A DNA stretch of 64,000 nt. It comes from PALSA-693 sp963702305 (GTDB taxonomy: Bacteria; Actinomycetota; Acidimicrobiia; Acidimicrobiales; Palsa-688). The notes under the pieces were generated by a model that was not told the DNA's origin, did not search any database, and worked only from the letters and a program-made list of their open reading frames with translations. Of this stretch, positions 16,222 through 25,008 are shown one piece after another. The stretch is taken from assembly GCA_963702305.1 (NCBI GenBank), contig CAVPBX010000006.1, positions 372,001-436,000 on the forward strand. Direction: 5' to 3'. Position 1 is the first letter of the stretch, and every line of letters begins with the position of its first letter. The position numbers were made by a program, and so were the translations under genes.

Positions 16222-18975
16222 ATGGCCCGCCTCATGCTCATCGACGGCAATTCGCTCCTCTACCGAGCGTTCTTCGCCCTGCCCACGGACCTGGCCACCG
16301 CGTCCGGCCAGGTCACCAACGCGGTCTACGGCTTCATGCAGATGCTGACCTACCTGATGCGGGAGCAGCACCCCGACCAACTGGTGGTTTCCTTCGATCG
16401 GCCCGAGCCCACCTTCCGCCACCAGATGATCCCCGGTTACAAGGCGGGCCGGGCCGAGACCCCCGACATCCTGCGCCAACAGATGGGCCTGGCCCGTCAG
16501 CTCGTCGAAACCCTGCACATCCCGCTCGTCGACGCGCCGGGCTTCGAGGCCGACGATGTGCTGGCCACCCTGGCCACCCGGGCCGCAGCCCGCGGCGATG
16601 ACGTGTACATCGTCACCGGCGACCGCGACACCTACCAGCTGGTGGAGGACCCTCACATCCGGGTCATCTACAACAAGCGGGGGGTCTCGGACTACGCCGA
16701 CTACGACGAAGCCGGCATCGTGGCCCGCACGGGCGTCACGCCGGCCAAGTATCCGGAGTACGCGGCGCTGCGCGGCGACCCGTCCGACAATCTGCCCGGC
16801 GTTCCGGGCGTGGGGGAGAAGACCGCCGCCAAGCTGATCAACACCTACGGCGACATCGACGGGATCTACGCCCACCTCGACGAGCTGTCCCCGAAGCTGC
16901 GGCAGAGCCTCGCCGACTCGGAGGCCCAGGTGCGGGCCAACGCCGCCGCCACGCCGCTGGTGCGCGACATCGACGTCGACTTCGACGCCGCGGACGCCGC
17001 CATCGGGGGATGGGACACCGAAGAGCTGCACCGGCTGTTCGACTTCCTCGAGTTTTCCCGGCCCATGTGGGACCGCTTTCTCGAAGCCACCGGAAGCGAA
17101 GAAATAGGGGGGCCGGCCGAGGCCCCCGCCGGCGCCGCCCTGGATGTGGTCGTCGAGGAGCCGGCCGATGCCCCCGCGGCCATTAGGCGCGTCACCGACT
17201 GGCAGACCGCCGGCGTGCCGCTGACCGTGGCCGGGGCGTGGGAGGGGGCGGCAGGCCGATCGGCCCTGGTGGGCTTGGCCTTCGCCCCGCTGCCGCCGGC
17301 GGAGGGTGCGGTGGCGGTGGTCTGGATCGGCGTTGACTTGCTGGCGGACGCCAGCGTCCGAGCCGCCCTCGGAGGTCTCCTTGGCGACGACGGGGTCGAC
17401 GTCTCCGCCCACGACGCCAAGGCCCTGATGCGGGGCCTGGCGGTGATGGGCGTGGTCTTTTCCCACCTCCAGCTCGATACGGCCATCGCCGCCTACCTGG
17501 TCGACCCGGCCGGCGACCAGTACCTGCTTGAGGACCTGGCGCTGCGGTACGCCGGGGTGGAGTTGCGGGCCCCCGACGCACCCCCGCCGGGGCAACTGGA
17601 TCTGACCGGCGCGGGTGTCGACCCGGGCGGAGAGGCCACCCGGCGGGCCGCCGCGGTGGCCCGCCTCGTCGAGCCCCTGAGCGCGGCGCTGGCGGCGCGG
17701 GGGATGTCGAAGCTGTACGACGAGGTGGAGCGCCCCCTAGTCCGGGTGTTGGCCCAGATGGAGGACGCCGGCGTGCGGGTCGACGTCGACCGGCTGCGCA
17801 GCCTGGCCAGCGAGCTGGCCTCCGAGGCCCGCCGGCTGGAGGAGGAGATCCAGGACCTCGCCGGCACCCGGTTCGTGGTCAACTCGACCCCCCAGCTGCG
17901 GGAGATCCTCTTCGACAAGCTCGGGCTCACTCCGCAGAAGAAGACGAAGACCGGCTACTCCACCGATGCCCAGACCCTGGAGAAGCTGCGCGGGGAGCAT
18001 CCGATCGTGGACGCCCTGCTCCGCTACCGAGAGGTGGAGAAGCTGCGGTCCACCTATGGGGAGTCGTTGTTGGCGGAGGTGGCGCCGGACGGGCGTATCC
18101 ACGCCACCTTCAACCAGACGGTCGCCCGCACCGGCCGCCTGAGCTCGGACCAGCCCAACCTGCACAACATCCCGGTCCGCAGCGAGGAGGGGCGGCGCTT
18201 CCGGTCGTGCTTCCTGCCTGCCGCGGGCTGCCGTTTTCTGGTGGCCGATTACAACCAGATCGAGCTTCGGGTCATCGCCCACCTGGCGGAGGACCCGGGC
18301 TTAGTCGAGGCCTTCCGGATGGGGACGGACATCCACAATGTGACGGCCTCCCGCATCTACGGAGTGGCTCCCGAGGACGTGACCCTGGCGATGCGGTCGA
18401 AGGCCAAGATGGTCTCCTACGGGTTGGCCTACGGCATGGAGTCCTACGGGCTGGCCCAGCGGCTGGGTATCCCGGTCGACGAGGCCGCCGCCATCCTCAA
18501 GGCCTATTTCGAGGGGTTCCCCAATGTGCGGGCCTACATGGACCGGGTGGTGGCCGAGGCCCGCGACCGCGGGTACACCGAGACGCTGTTCGGCCGGCGG
18601 CGGCTGATCCCCGAGCTGCAGTCGGGCCGCTACCAGCTGCGGGCGGCCGGCGAGCGGCAGGCCATGAACGCCGGCATCCAGGGGCTCGCAGCCGACATCT
18701 TCAAGGTGGCCCTGGTGCGCCTCGACGCCCGCCTGGCGCCGGCGGGCCGGGCGGGCCCCGGAGGCCACCAGCAGGGCCCTGGCGGCCACGACCACGGTTT
18801 GGCCAGCCGTCTGGTGCTGCAAGTCCACGACGAGGTCATCCTCGAGGTGCCACCCGACGAGGAGGAGTCCGCGGCCGCGGCGGTGGCCGAGGCCATGACG
18901 GGGGCAGCCGAACTCCGGGTCCCGCTCACTATCAACGTGTCCTGGGGCGACACCTGGGCCGACGCCAAGGGGTAG
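16222..18975 (+). CDS. polA: DNA polymerase I
   Basis: Repair and Okazaki-fragment polymerase, 917 residues. The N-terminal 5'-3' exonuclease (about 1-290) has LIDGNSLLYRAF, FEADDVLATLA and the VTGDRDTYQLV metal site. The middle domain (about 300-490) has lost the DxE exonuclease signature, as in other actinobacteria, so proofreading is probably absent. The polymerase domain shows TGRLSSDQPNLHNIP, motif A VADYNQIELR (Asn where Ser is usual), the O helix RSKAKMVSYGLAYG and motif C LQVHDEV. Just before motif C an inserted Gly/His/Gln-rich stretch of about 20 residues (GPGGHQQGPGGHDHG) is unusual. The ATG at 16222 is supported by the -10 at 16208; upstream codons are open but not conserved. Confidence 0.96.
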   Translation: MARLMLIDGNSLLYRAFFALPTDLATASGQVTNAVYGFMQMLTYLMREQHPDQLVVSFDRPEPTFRHQMIPGYKAGRAETPDILRQQMGLARQLVETLHIPLVDAPGFEADDVLATLATRAAARGDDVYIVTGDRDTYQLVEDPHIRVIYNKRGVSDYADYDEAGIVARTGVTPAKYPEYAALRGDPSDNLPGVPGVGEKTAAKLINTYGDIDGIYAHLDELSPKLRQSLADSEAQVRANAAATPLVRDIDVDFDAADAAIGGWDTEELHRLFDFLEFSRPMWDRFLEATGSEEIGGPAEAPAGAALDVVVEEPADAPAAIRRVTDWQTAGVPLTVAGAWEGAAGRSALVGLAFAPLPPAEGAVAVVWIGVDLLADASVRAALGGLLGDDGVDVSAHDAKALMRGLAVMGVVFSHLQLDTAIAAYLVDPAGDQYLLEDLALRYAGVELRAPDAPPPGQLDLTGAGVDPGGEATRRAAAVARLVEPLSAALAARGMSKLYDEVERPLVRVLAQMEDAGVRVDVDRLRSLASELASEARRLEEEIQDLAGTRFVVNSTPQLREILFDKLGLTPQKKTKTGYSTDAQTLEKLRGEHPIVDALLRYREVEKLRSTYGESLLAEVAPDGRIHATFNQTVARTGRLSSDQPNLHNIPVRSEEGRRFRSCFLPAAGCRFLVADYNQIELRVIAHLAEDPGLVEAFRMGTDIHNVTASRIYGVAPEDVTLAMRSKAKMVSYGLAYGMESYGLAQRLGIPVDEAAAILKAYFEGFPNVRAYMDRVVAEARDRGYTETLFGRRRLIPELQSGRYQLRAAGERQAMNAGIQGLAADIFKVALVRLDARLAPAGRAGPGGHQQGPGGHDHGLASRLVLQVHDEVILEVPPDEEESAAAAVAEAMTGAAELRVPLTINVSWGDTWADAKG

Positions 18976-18978
18976 CGT
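18973..18978 (+). promoter_or_regulatory. -10 hexamer overlapping the polA stop codon
   Basis: TAGCGT; its TAG is the polA stop codon. The start codon GTG 18985 follows after 6 nt. Confidence 0.45.
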
Positions 18979-18984
18979 CGGCGC

Positions 18985-19725
18985 GTGAAGCTGCCGTCGG
19001 TCCACGACGTCGTCCGGGTCGGTACCGAGCAGGTCGAGGCGTTGATGGCCTTGCCGGAGTCGATCGCCCTGCTGAACCGCTCCCTGACAAACTTCGCCCA
19101 GACCGTCGCCCACCTCGATCAGTTGGTGCGCCGGCTGGACCGGCTGACCGAACCGCTGGAAGGGCCGTTGACGGCATTGGCGCCGCGTCTCGAGGCCCTG
19201 GTCCCGCTGCTCGACGAGGACCTTCTCGCGTCGTTGCCGGCCGTGCTCGACTCGGTGCAGCGCAACGCGGTCCCGGCGTTGGAGCTCATCGGCCAGACGC
19301 AGTCCCAGGTGGCGTCCATCGCCTCGTCGATGGAGCGCCTCATGATGATCATGGACGACGGATTCAACCGGCTGCAGGAGCTCCCCGGTGCGGCGCTGGT
19401 GAGCCGCCTACGGGGCGGCGGCTCGAAAACGGCCGCGGGATCGGGGTCGCCGGCGGGGCGCGCCGCGGTCGCTGTCACCAGCCCCGACGCCGCCACCAGC
19501 GCCGCCCCGGCCAGCCCTTCGGCTCCGGCCAGCCCGGCCGCGCCGGCCATCCCTTCGGCTCCCGCCCACCCGGCCGCGCCGGTCACGCCAGCCGCAGCAG
19601 CCGCAGCAGAGGCTCCGGCCACCCCCGCTTTGGCGAAACGGGCCACCACCACGCCCGCCCCGGCTCGTGGCACGCCGGCCCGCCGGCCTAACCTGACCGA
19701 GGAGCACCGCTCCTGGCGGGGTTGA
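18985..19725 (+). CDS. helical protein with Ala/Pro-rich tail, function unknown
   Basis: 246 residues in two parts. Residues 1 to about 145 are helical with repeated Leu/Val heptads (LDQLVRRLDRLTEPLEG, LEALVPLLDEDLLASLP), suggesting a coiled coil or helical bundle that could lie on a membrane or partner protein. Residues about 150-235 are a low-complexity tail of Ala, Pro, Ser and Thr with repeats such as PASPSAPASPAAPA. There is no signal peptide. The GTG start is preceded 6 nt upstream by TAGCGT (18973-18978), whose first three bases are the stop codon of polA. Similar phasin-like or envelope-associated proteins exist in mycobacteria, but I cannot name a family. Confidence 0.7.
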   Translation: MKLPSVHDVVRVGTEQVEALMALPESIALLNRSLTNFAQTVAHLDQLVRRLDRLTEPLEGPLTALAPRLEALVPLLDEDLLASLPAVLDSVQRNAVPALELIGQTQSQVASIASSMERLMMIMDDGFNRLQELPGAALVSRLRGGGSKTAAGSGSPAGRAAVAVTSPDAATSAAPASPSAPASPAAPAIPSAPAHPAAPVTPAAAAAAEAPATPALAKRATTTPAPARGTPARRPNLTEEHRSWRG

Positions 19726-19771
19726 CCCGCCGGCGGCGCCGGTGGTGCCCGCCCCCTCGACGGCCGTGACC

Positions 19772-19872
19772 CTCGCGACCTCTGACCGTTTCGCGCACCT
19801 CTGACGACCTATGTGTCTGTGAGACACACTTAAACCCGTCAGAGGTGGAGAAAGTCGTCAGAAGTCGGCGAG
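19772..19872. repeat. 100-bp nested inverted repeat upstream of the TetR gene
   Basis: Outer arms CTCGC-GACCTCTGAC (19772-19786) and its inverse (19857-19872); inner arms ACCTCTGACG (19797-19806) and its inverse (19837-19846); innermost stem TGTGTCT/AGACACA around a GTG loop at 19819-19821. The core CCTCTGAC thus occurs twice direct and twice inverted (one copy with CTTCTGAC). It lies between the previous stop and the promoter at 19914, so it could be an operator array for the TetR protein or a structural element. Confidence 0.7.
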
Positions 19873-19913
19873 CCGCCAGGCGCCGACGTCGGGCGGCAGC
19901 GGCAGGTAGGGCC

Positions 19914-19942
19914 TTGCCCCGCCTAAGAACAACCATTATTCT
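19914..19942 (+). promoter_or_regulatory. promoter of the TetR-diiron operon, leaderless
   Basis: -35 TTGCCC (19914-19919), 17-nt spacer, -10 TATTCT (19937-19942), and GTG start 8 nt later at 19951. Confidence 0.6.
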
Positions 19943-19950
19943 CCGAACTC

Positions 19951-20616
19951 GTGGTCCAGTCGCTCACCGCCCCCGGGGACGGCCCCGCCGCCCCGGGCGC
20001 AGCCGGCCCCGGCCTGGGCGCCGGCCCAGACGAGTTGGGCGAAGCGCTGCTGGACGCGGCCGCCACCGTGTTCGCCCGCCAGGGTTTCGACGGGACCCGC
20101 ATCGGCGACATCGTCCGCCAGGCGGGCCTGTCGACCGGGGCGGTGTACGGGCGCTTCGAGTCCCGCGAGGCGCTGCTCCGCCAGGCGGTGATCACCCGAT
20201 CGGTACCGCACGTCCAGGCCCCGCCGCCGTCGCCGGGGCGCGTCGGTGATCTGGTGGCCCGCCAGGCCGCCCACATCGAGGCCGAGTTGAGCGAGGCGGA
20301 CGCCCTGGTGCTGGAGGCCTTCGTGGCCGCCCGCCGCCATCCCCCCATCGCCGACGCCCTGCAGGAGGCCCAGCGCCAATGGCGGGCCGAGGTGCAGGTA
20401 CTGGTGGACGCGGCGCTCGAGGACGGCAGTCTCCACCCGGAGCTGGACGTCGACGCGGTGCTGTATTTCGTGCGGGTCCTGCGCCTGGGTCGCCTGCTGC
20501 TGCGGGCGTCCGGGCTGCCCGCACCCAGCCAGGACGGCTGGGAAACCCTGGTGCGGGGGGTCGTCGCCAGCCTCGGCGTGGCCCCCCGTTCCGACGAGAC
20601 GGGAGAACCATCGTGA
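19951..20616 (+). CDS. TetR-family transcriptional regulator
   Basis: 221 residues. After a 27-residue Gly/Pro/Ala-rich leader comes the TetR helix-turn-helix: LLDAAATVFARQGFDGTRIGDIV, then AGLSTGAVYGRFESREALL. The C-terminal ligand domain is divergent. The stop overlaps the start of the diiron protein (GTGA), so the two are co-translated and the regulator probably controls its own operon. The nested inverted repeat 19772-19872 just upstream is a candidate operator. The ligand is unknown; association with a diiron protein suggests a lipid or hydrophobic substrate. Confidence 0.88.
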   Translation: MVQSLTAPGDGPAAPGAAGPGLGAGPDELGEALLDAAATVFARQGFDGTRIGDIVRQAGLSTGAVYGRFESREALLRQAVITRSVPHVQAPPPSPGRVGDLVARQAAHIEAELSEADALVLEAFVAARRHPPIADALQEAQRQWRAEVQVLVDAALEDGSLHPELDVDAVLYFVRVLRLGRLLLRASGLPAPSQDGWETLVRGVVASLGVAPRSDETGEPS

Positions 20617-21725
20617 CCACCACCGCGGACGACCTCGTCCAGCCCGACGGCTCGGCCGCCGACATCCGGGTGGTCCACGACCACGCCGACCGCCTCTTCA
20701 GCTGGCGCTACGAGCGGGAGCGGCCCCAGCTGGTGAGCCTCTACAACAAGGCCGCGGCGTCCCAGTGGAACAGCGTCACCGACCTGGACTGGGCCACCGA
20801 CGTGGACCCCGAGCGGGTCCTCGACGACGAGGCGCCGGCCCTGCGCCTGGCCCGGGTGGCGGCCACCCTGCCGGGATCGCCGATGGCCAACTGGGGCGAC
20901 AGGGAGTTCGTGGAGTTGGGGGTGGAGCTGTTCAAGGCCCAGCTCAGCCAGTTCATGCATGGCGAGCAGGGGGCGATGATGACCGCGGCCAAGCTGGTCG
21001 AGACCGTCCCGTGGATCGACGCCAAGTACTACGCCGCCACCCAGACCATGGACGAGGCCCGCCACACCGAGGTCTTCGCCCGGTACCTGTACGAGAAGGT
21101 CGGGGACGCCTATCCGATGAGCCCGTTCCTGCAGGGGCAGATCTTCGGGCTGCTGGAAGACAGCCGTTGGGACATCGCCTACCTCGGCATGCAGATCGTC
21201 ATCGAGAGCCTGGCCCTGGCGGCGTTCGGCGACCTGCTGCGCCGCACCTCGGAGCCCCTCCTGCGCAAGCTGCTCCGCTACGTGATGGCCGATGAGGCTC
21301 GCCACGTGGCCTTCGGGATCGTCAGCCTCAGCGAGTTCTACCGGGGGCTGACGTCGGCCGAGCTGAAGGAACGCCAGGAGTTCCTCCTGGAGAACACCTT
21401 GCGCAACCGGCTGCGGTCGGTCACCCCCGAGGTCTGGGAACACATGGGCCTGTCCGTCGATCAGGTCCTCCCCAACCTGTTCGAGGCGGCCGGCCGGATC
21501 GGGACCGGTCCGTTTGCGTCGTTTCAGCGGGCGTTCTTCGCCAAGCTGGTGCCGAACGTCCGCAAGCTGGGGCTGCTCGACGCCAACGACGGCTACCTGC
21601 GCAAGGGGTGGGGTGAGGCCGGGCTGCTGGAGTTCGAGTTCGCGGACGACACCGCCAGCGACTTCGAGTCCTACGACGCGGTGGCGGCCGACCGGGCCGC
21701 CCAGGCGGGCGCACCGACGCCGTAG
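20613..21725 (+). CDS. ferritin-like diiron protein
   Basis: 370 residues, mostly helical. It carries the carboxylate-bridged diiron signature: Glu in HGEQGAMM, DEARHTEVF, Glu in IVIESLALAAFG and DEARHVAFG, i.e. two ExxH pairs plus lone Glu residues, as in ribonucleotide reductase R2-like and ferritin-like oxidases. No membrane segment is present. It is probably an oxygen-activating enzyme (oxidase, desaturase or N-oxygenase); the reaction cannot be read from sequence. The GTG at 20613 overlaps the TetR stop, with GGGAGAA upstream. The acyl-CoA dehydrogenase-like gene is convergent, 15 nt beyond the stop. Confidence 0.82.
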   Translation: MTTTADDLVQPDGSAADIRVVHDHADRLFSWRYERERPQLVSLYNKAAASQWNSVTDLDWATDVDPERVLDDEAPALRLARVAATLPGSPMANWGDREFVELGVELFKAQLSQFMHGEQGAMMTAAKLVETVPWIDAKYYAATQTMDEARHTEVFARYLYEKVGDAYPMSPFLQGQIFGLLEDSRWDIAYLGMQIVIESLALAAFGDLLRRTSEPLLRKLLRYVMADEARHVAFGIVSLSEFYRGLTSAELKERQEFLLENTLRNRLRSVTPEVWEHMGLSVDQVLPNLFEAAGRIGTGPFASFQRAFFAKLVPNVRKLGLLDANDGYLRKGWGEAGLLEFEFADDTASDFESYDAVAADRAAQAGAPTP

Positions 21726-21740
21726 CCAGCCCGGCGCGGC

Positions 21741-22742
21741 TCACGCGGCCGGAGCCGCCCCCAGCCCGGCCCGCTGGCGGTCGCGGATGTCGCGGGTCTG
21801 GCCGAACACCAACAAGAACATGGCCTCCCGCAGCAACCGGGCCGCCGGCTGCCCCGACTCCACCGAACGACCACCCCCCGCCGCCACCAACGCCGTCGCA
21901 GCCCGCACCGCCAGCAGCGACGCCTCGGCCCGGACCGCGGCGACGGTCGCCGGCGTCGCCGTATCCAGTCCGGACCGGGCGGCCCGGACCGCGTCGTCCA
22001 GCCCGGAGGGGCCGAGCAGCCGGGCGCAGCGGGCCGCCACCCCGACGGCCAGGTAGCCGTTCAGTTGCCGGCCGGCGGTGTCGCGCCGCTGCCAGTCGGC
22101 GAACGGCTCGATTCCCACCACCCGGGCCCCCGGCACCGACAGGCCGTGCCACTCCCAGCGCACGGTCGCCGAGGCATCGAGGGCGTCGAGGCGCACCGGG
22201 GTCACCGCCGCCGCCGGGCCGGTCACGGCGTCGAGCCACAGCCACACCACGTCGTCGCCGGCCCGGGCCCCCGCCAGCACCGCGTCGACGAGGCCCCAAC
22301 CGGTCACCCACGGGGCGTGCCCGTCCACCACCCAGCCCCCGGCGCCGCCCGCCCTGGCCACCGCGGCCGGCGGGCCCGGCCGGCGCAAGGCGGCGTACGC
22401 GATCCCGGCCCGCACCCGGCCCCGGCACAGCGGCTCCAACCAGCGATCCCGCAATGCCGGGACGGCCCCGGCCATGGCCCGGACGGCGCTGTGGTGCTGG
22501 ATCCACACGAAGGCCGTCACCAGGCTGGCGCCGCCCAGCGCCTCCACCACCCGCCCCGCCGTCACCGCATCGGCGTCGAAGCCGCCGTAGTCGACGGGCC
22601 CGAACAGCCCGTAGAGCCCGGCGTCGGCCAGGGCGTCGAGGTAGGGCCGAGGCACCACCGGGACCGAGTCGATCTCGGCTGCGTGCGGGAAGAGCAGGCC
22701 CTCGGCGATGCTGACGGCAGCCTGTTGGGGATCTTCGGCCAC
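21741..22742 (-). CDS. acyl-CoA dehydrogenase-like flavoprotein
   Basis: 333 residues, related to acyl-CoA dehydrogenases: an N-terminal helical domain with LADAGLYGLFGPVDYGG, the GGASLVTAFVWIQHHSAVRA segment typical of family helix D, and a beta domain with an APWVTGWGLVDAVLAGA strand corresponding to the flavin-binding KxWITxA region. The C-terminal helical domain is short and has no clear catalytic Glu, and RAAR...LLREAMFLLVFGQTRDIR replaces the usual end. Activity is uncertain; it may be a non-canonical member acting as hydroxylase or partner subunit. The start GTG at 22742 leaves a 19-nt divergent gap to the methyltransferase gene. Confidence 0.75.
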   Translation of the reverse strand: MAEDPQQAAVSIAEGLLFPHAAEIDSVPVVPRPYLDALADAGLYGLFGPVDYGGFDADAVTAGRVVEALGGASLVTAFVWIQHHSAVRAMAGAVPALRDRWLEPLCRGRVRAGIAYAALRRPGPPAAVARAGGAGGWVVDGHAPWVTGWGLVDAVLAGARAGDDVVWLWLDAVTGPAAAVTPVRLDALDASATVRWEWHGLSVPGARVVGIEPFADWQRRDTAGRQLNGYLAVGVAARCARLLGPSGLDDAVRAARSGLDTATPATVAAVRAEASLLAVRAATALVAAGGGRSVESGQPAARLLREAMFLLVFGQTRDIRDRQRAGLGAAPAA

Positions 22743-22746
22743 GCCC

Positions 22747-22752
22747 TAGTCT
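22747..22752 (+). promoter_or_regulatory. -10 hexamer for leaderless methyltransferase gene
   Basis: TAGTCT, 9 nt before ATG 22762, inside the 19-nt gap between divergent start codons. Confidence 0.45.
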
Positions 22753-22761
22753 GACCCGGTC

Positions 22762-23466
22762 ATGGGCGTCACCGGCCGGGAGTTTGAAGCCCTGGCCGGC
22801 CACGCCCGAGAGGCCTACCTGCGGTATTCGTTTACCAAGGGCACCGAGCAGGAGGTGGCCTTTCTCATCCCGGCGCTGGGGCTGCGGCCGGGCATGCGGG
22901 TCCTCGACGTCGGGTGTGGGCCCGGCCGCCACGCCCACGCCCTGGCGGAACGGGGCGTTGAGGTGGTGGGCGTCGACATCGCCGCCGCCTTCCTGGCCGC
23001 CGCGGGGCCCGGCCGGTGGGTGCGGGCTGACGCGCGGCGGCTGCCCTTTTTACCGAAGTCGTTCGATGCCGCCATCTCGCTGTGTCAAGGCGGTTTCGGC
23101 CTGCTCGGCGGCACCGAGGACGCTTCGGTCCTGGCGCAGATGGCGGGCTCGGTGAAAGACGGTGGCCGGGTGGCGGTGTCGGCCTTCTCCGCCTACTTCG
23201 CCGTTCGCCACCTCGAGCCGGGAGACGCCTTCGACGCCGCCACGGGGGTCAATCACGAGCGGACCGAGGTGCGGGACCCGGCCGGACGCCCGGCGCCCTT
23301 CGATCTGTGGACCACCTGCTTCACGCCACGGGAGTTGCGGCTCATGGCCGCCGGTGCCGGCCTGCGGGTGGACGACCTCTGGGCGGTCCGTCCCGGCGAC
23401 TACCAGCGGCGCCCACCCGACCTCGAACACCCGGAGTTTCTGCTGACAGCATCGGTGTACCATTGA
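22762..23466 (+). CDS. SAM-dependent methyltransferase (class I)
   Basis: 234 residues. Motif I VLDVGCGPGRHAHALAERG binds S-adenosylmethionine, motif II VVGVDIA gives the acidic residue that contacts the ribose, and the RADARRLPF and DAAISLCQGGFGLL segments are post-motif strands. The N-terminal YLRYSFTKGTEQEVAFL is shared with class I enzymes annotated only as methyltransferases. The substrate is unknown. The gene precedes rpsA by 87 nt but has its own promoter hexamer, so no operon is needed. Confidence 0.82.
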   Translation: MGVTGREFEALAGHAREAYLRYSFTKGTEQEVAFLIPALGLRPGMRVLDVGCGPGRHAHALAERGVEVVGVDIAAAFLAAAGPGRWVRADARRLPFLPKSFDAAISLCQGGFGLLGGTEDASVLAQMAGSVKDGGRVAVSAFSAYFAVRHLEPGDAFDAATGVNHERTEVRDPAGRPAPFDLWTTCFTPRELRLMAAGAGLRVDDLWAVRPGDYQRRPPDLEHPEFLLTASVYH

Positions 23467-23553
23467 TGCGGCGGCGAACGGCTTGCTGCCCTCTCCCTCC
23501 ACGACCCTTACCCGGGGGGAGGCCTCTGTCCGGAAAGAAGGCGACGACTCCAT

Positions 23554-24960
23554 ATGTCCGACACGACGACCACCCCCGCAGCACCCGCCCCGCCCATTGC
23601 TCCCGGTCCCGAGATGGGGACCTTCGACGAGGACGGCGAGTACACGCCGCGCCAGGTGGTGGACGACGATCTCGGCGGCACCTCGCTGGAGGATGCCATC
23701 GCCGGGACCATCGTGGAGTTCGAGGACGGCGACATCGTGTCGGGGACGGTCGTCAAGGTCGACAAGGACGAGGTGCTGCTGGATATCGGCTTCAAGTCGG
23801 AGGGGGTCATCCCCGCCCGCGAGCTGTCGATCCGCCACGACGTCGACCCGCATGAGATCGTGTCGCTCAACGACCGCATCGAAGCCCTGGTGCTCCAGAA
23901 GGAGGACAAGGAAGGCCGGCTGATCCTCTCCAAGAAGCGGGCCCAGTACGAGCGGGCCTGGGGGACGATCGAGGAGATCAAAGAGCGCGACGGCGTGGTC
24001 TCCGGCCCCGTCATCGAGGTTGTCAAGGGCGGCCTCATCCTCGACATCGGCCTACGTGGCTTCCTGCCGGCATCGCTGGTGGAGCTGCGCCGGGTGCGGG
24101 ACCTGCAGCCGTACGTCGGCCGCCACCTCGACGCCAAGATCATCGAGCTGGACAAGAACCGCAACAACGTGGTGTTGTCCCGGCGGGCCTGGCTGGAGGA
24201 GACCCAGAAGGAGCAGCGCGACGAGTTCCTGACCAACCTGAAGCCCGGCGAGGTGCGCCACGGTGTGGTGTCGTCGGTCGTCAACTTCGGGGCGTTCGTC
24301 GACTTGGGTGGCATGGACGGTCTCATCCACGTGTCGGAGCTGTCGTGGAAGCACATCGACCATCCGTCGTCGGTGGTGGCCGTAGGCGACGAGGTCGAGG
24401 TGCGGGTGCTCGACGTCGACATGGACCGCGAGCGCATCAGCCTGTCGCTCAAGGCCACCCAATCCGACCCGTGGCAGGAGTTCGCCAACGCCCACCGGGT
24501 GGGCGAGTTGGTGTACGGGCGGGTCACCAAGCTGGTGCCTTTTGGGGCGTTCGTGCAGGTCGGCGAAGGTATCGAGGGGCTCGTCCACATCTCCGAGATG
24601 GCCAACCACCACGTCGACCTACCCGAGCAGGTGGTCAGCCCCGGCGAGGAGCTGTGGGTCAAGATCATCGAGATCGACCTGCAGCGCCGCCGCATCAGCC
24701 TGTCCATCAAGCAGGCGGCCGAGGGTGGCGAAGTGGCCGCCGAGTACCGGGAGGCGTTCGGCGAGCACGCCTACGACGAGCAGGGCAACTACATCGGTGC
24801 CGCCGGCTTCGCCGGCTTCGAGCCGGAGTCCGAGGCCCAGGCGGCCTGGGCCGAGTACCTGGAGAACGGCGGAGACGCCGGGGCCCAGGGCGGCGAGCCG
24901 CCCGCGGCGCCCGACGCGCCGGCGGTCACCGACAGCGAGGACGCCCCGACCGAGGGCTGA
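23554..24960 (+). CDS. rpsA: 30S ribosomal protein S1
   Basis: RNA-binding protein that helps mRNA onto the 30S subunit. 468 residues with four S1 OB-fold repeats: about 55-125 (GDIVSGTVVKVDKDEVLLDIG), 140-210 (GVVSGPVIEVVKGGLILDIG), 227-297 (HGVVSSVVNFGAFVDLG) and 312-382 (YGRVTKLVPFGAFVQVGEG). Repeats 3 and 4 are the canonical RNA-binding ones. Acidic Ala/Pro-rich ends flank the repeats. Four repeats is the usual actinobacterial number (six in E. coli). The start ATG has GAAGG about 11 nt upstream. In mycobacteria rpsA lies directly between polA and coaE; here several other genes occupy those intervals. Confidence 0.96.
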   Translation: MSDTTTTPAAPAPPIAPGPEMGTFDEDGEYTPRQVVDDDLGGTSLEDAIAGTIVEFEDGDIVSGTVVKVDKDEVLLDIGFKSEGVIPARELSIRHDVDPHEIVSLNDRIEALVLQKEDKEGRLILSKKRAQYERAWGTIEEIKERDGVVSGPVIEVVKGGLILDIGLRGFLPASLVELRRVRDLQPYVGRHLDAKIIELDKNRNNVVLSRRAWLEETQKEQRDEFLTNLKPGEVRHGVVSSVVNFGAFVDLGGMDGLIHVSELSWKHIDHPSSVVAVGDEVEVRVLDVDMDRERISLSLKATQSDPWQEFANAHRVGELVYGRVTKLVPFGAFVQVGEGIEGLVHISEMANHHVDLPEQVVSPGEELWVKIIEIDLQRRRISLSIKQAAEGGEVAAEYREAFGEHAYDEQGNYIGAAGFAGFEPESEAQAAWAEYLENGGDAGAQGGEPPAAPDAPAVTDSEDAPTEG

Positions 24961-25008
24961 CCGGGGCGTTACTGCGTCACGGGTGGCGCCGGACCGAACT
25001 CAGGGCAT

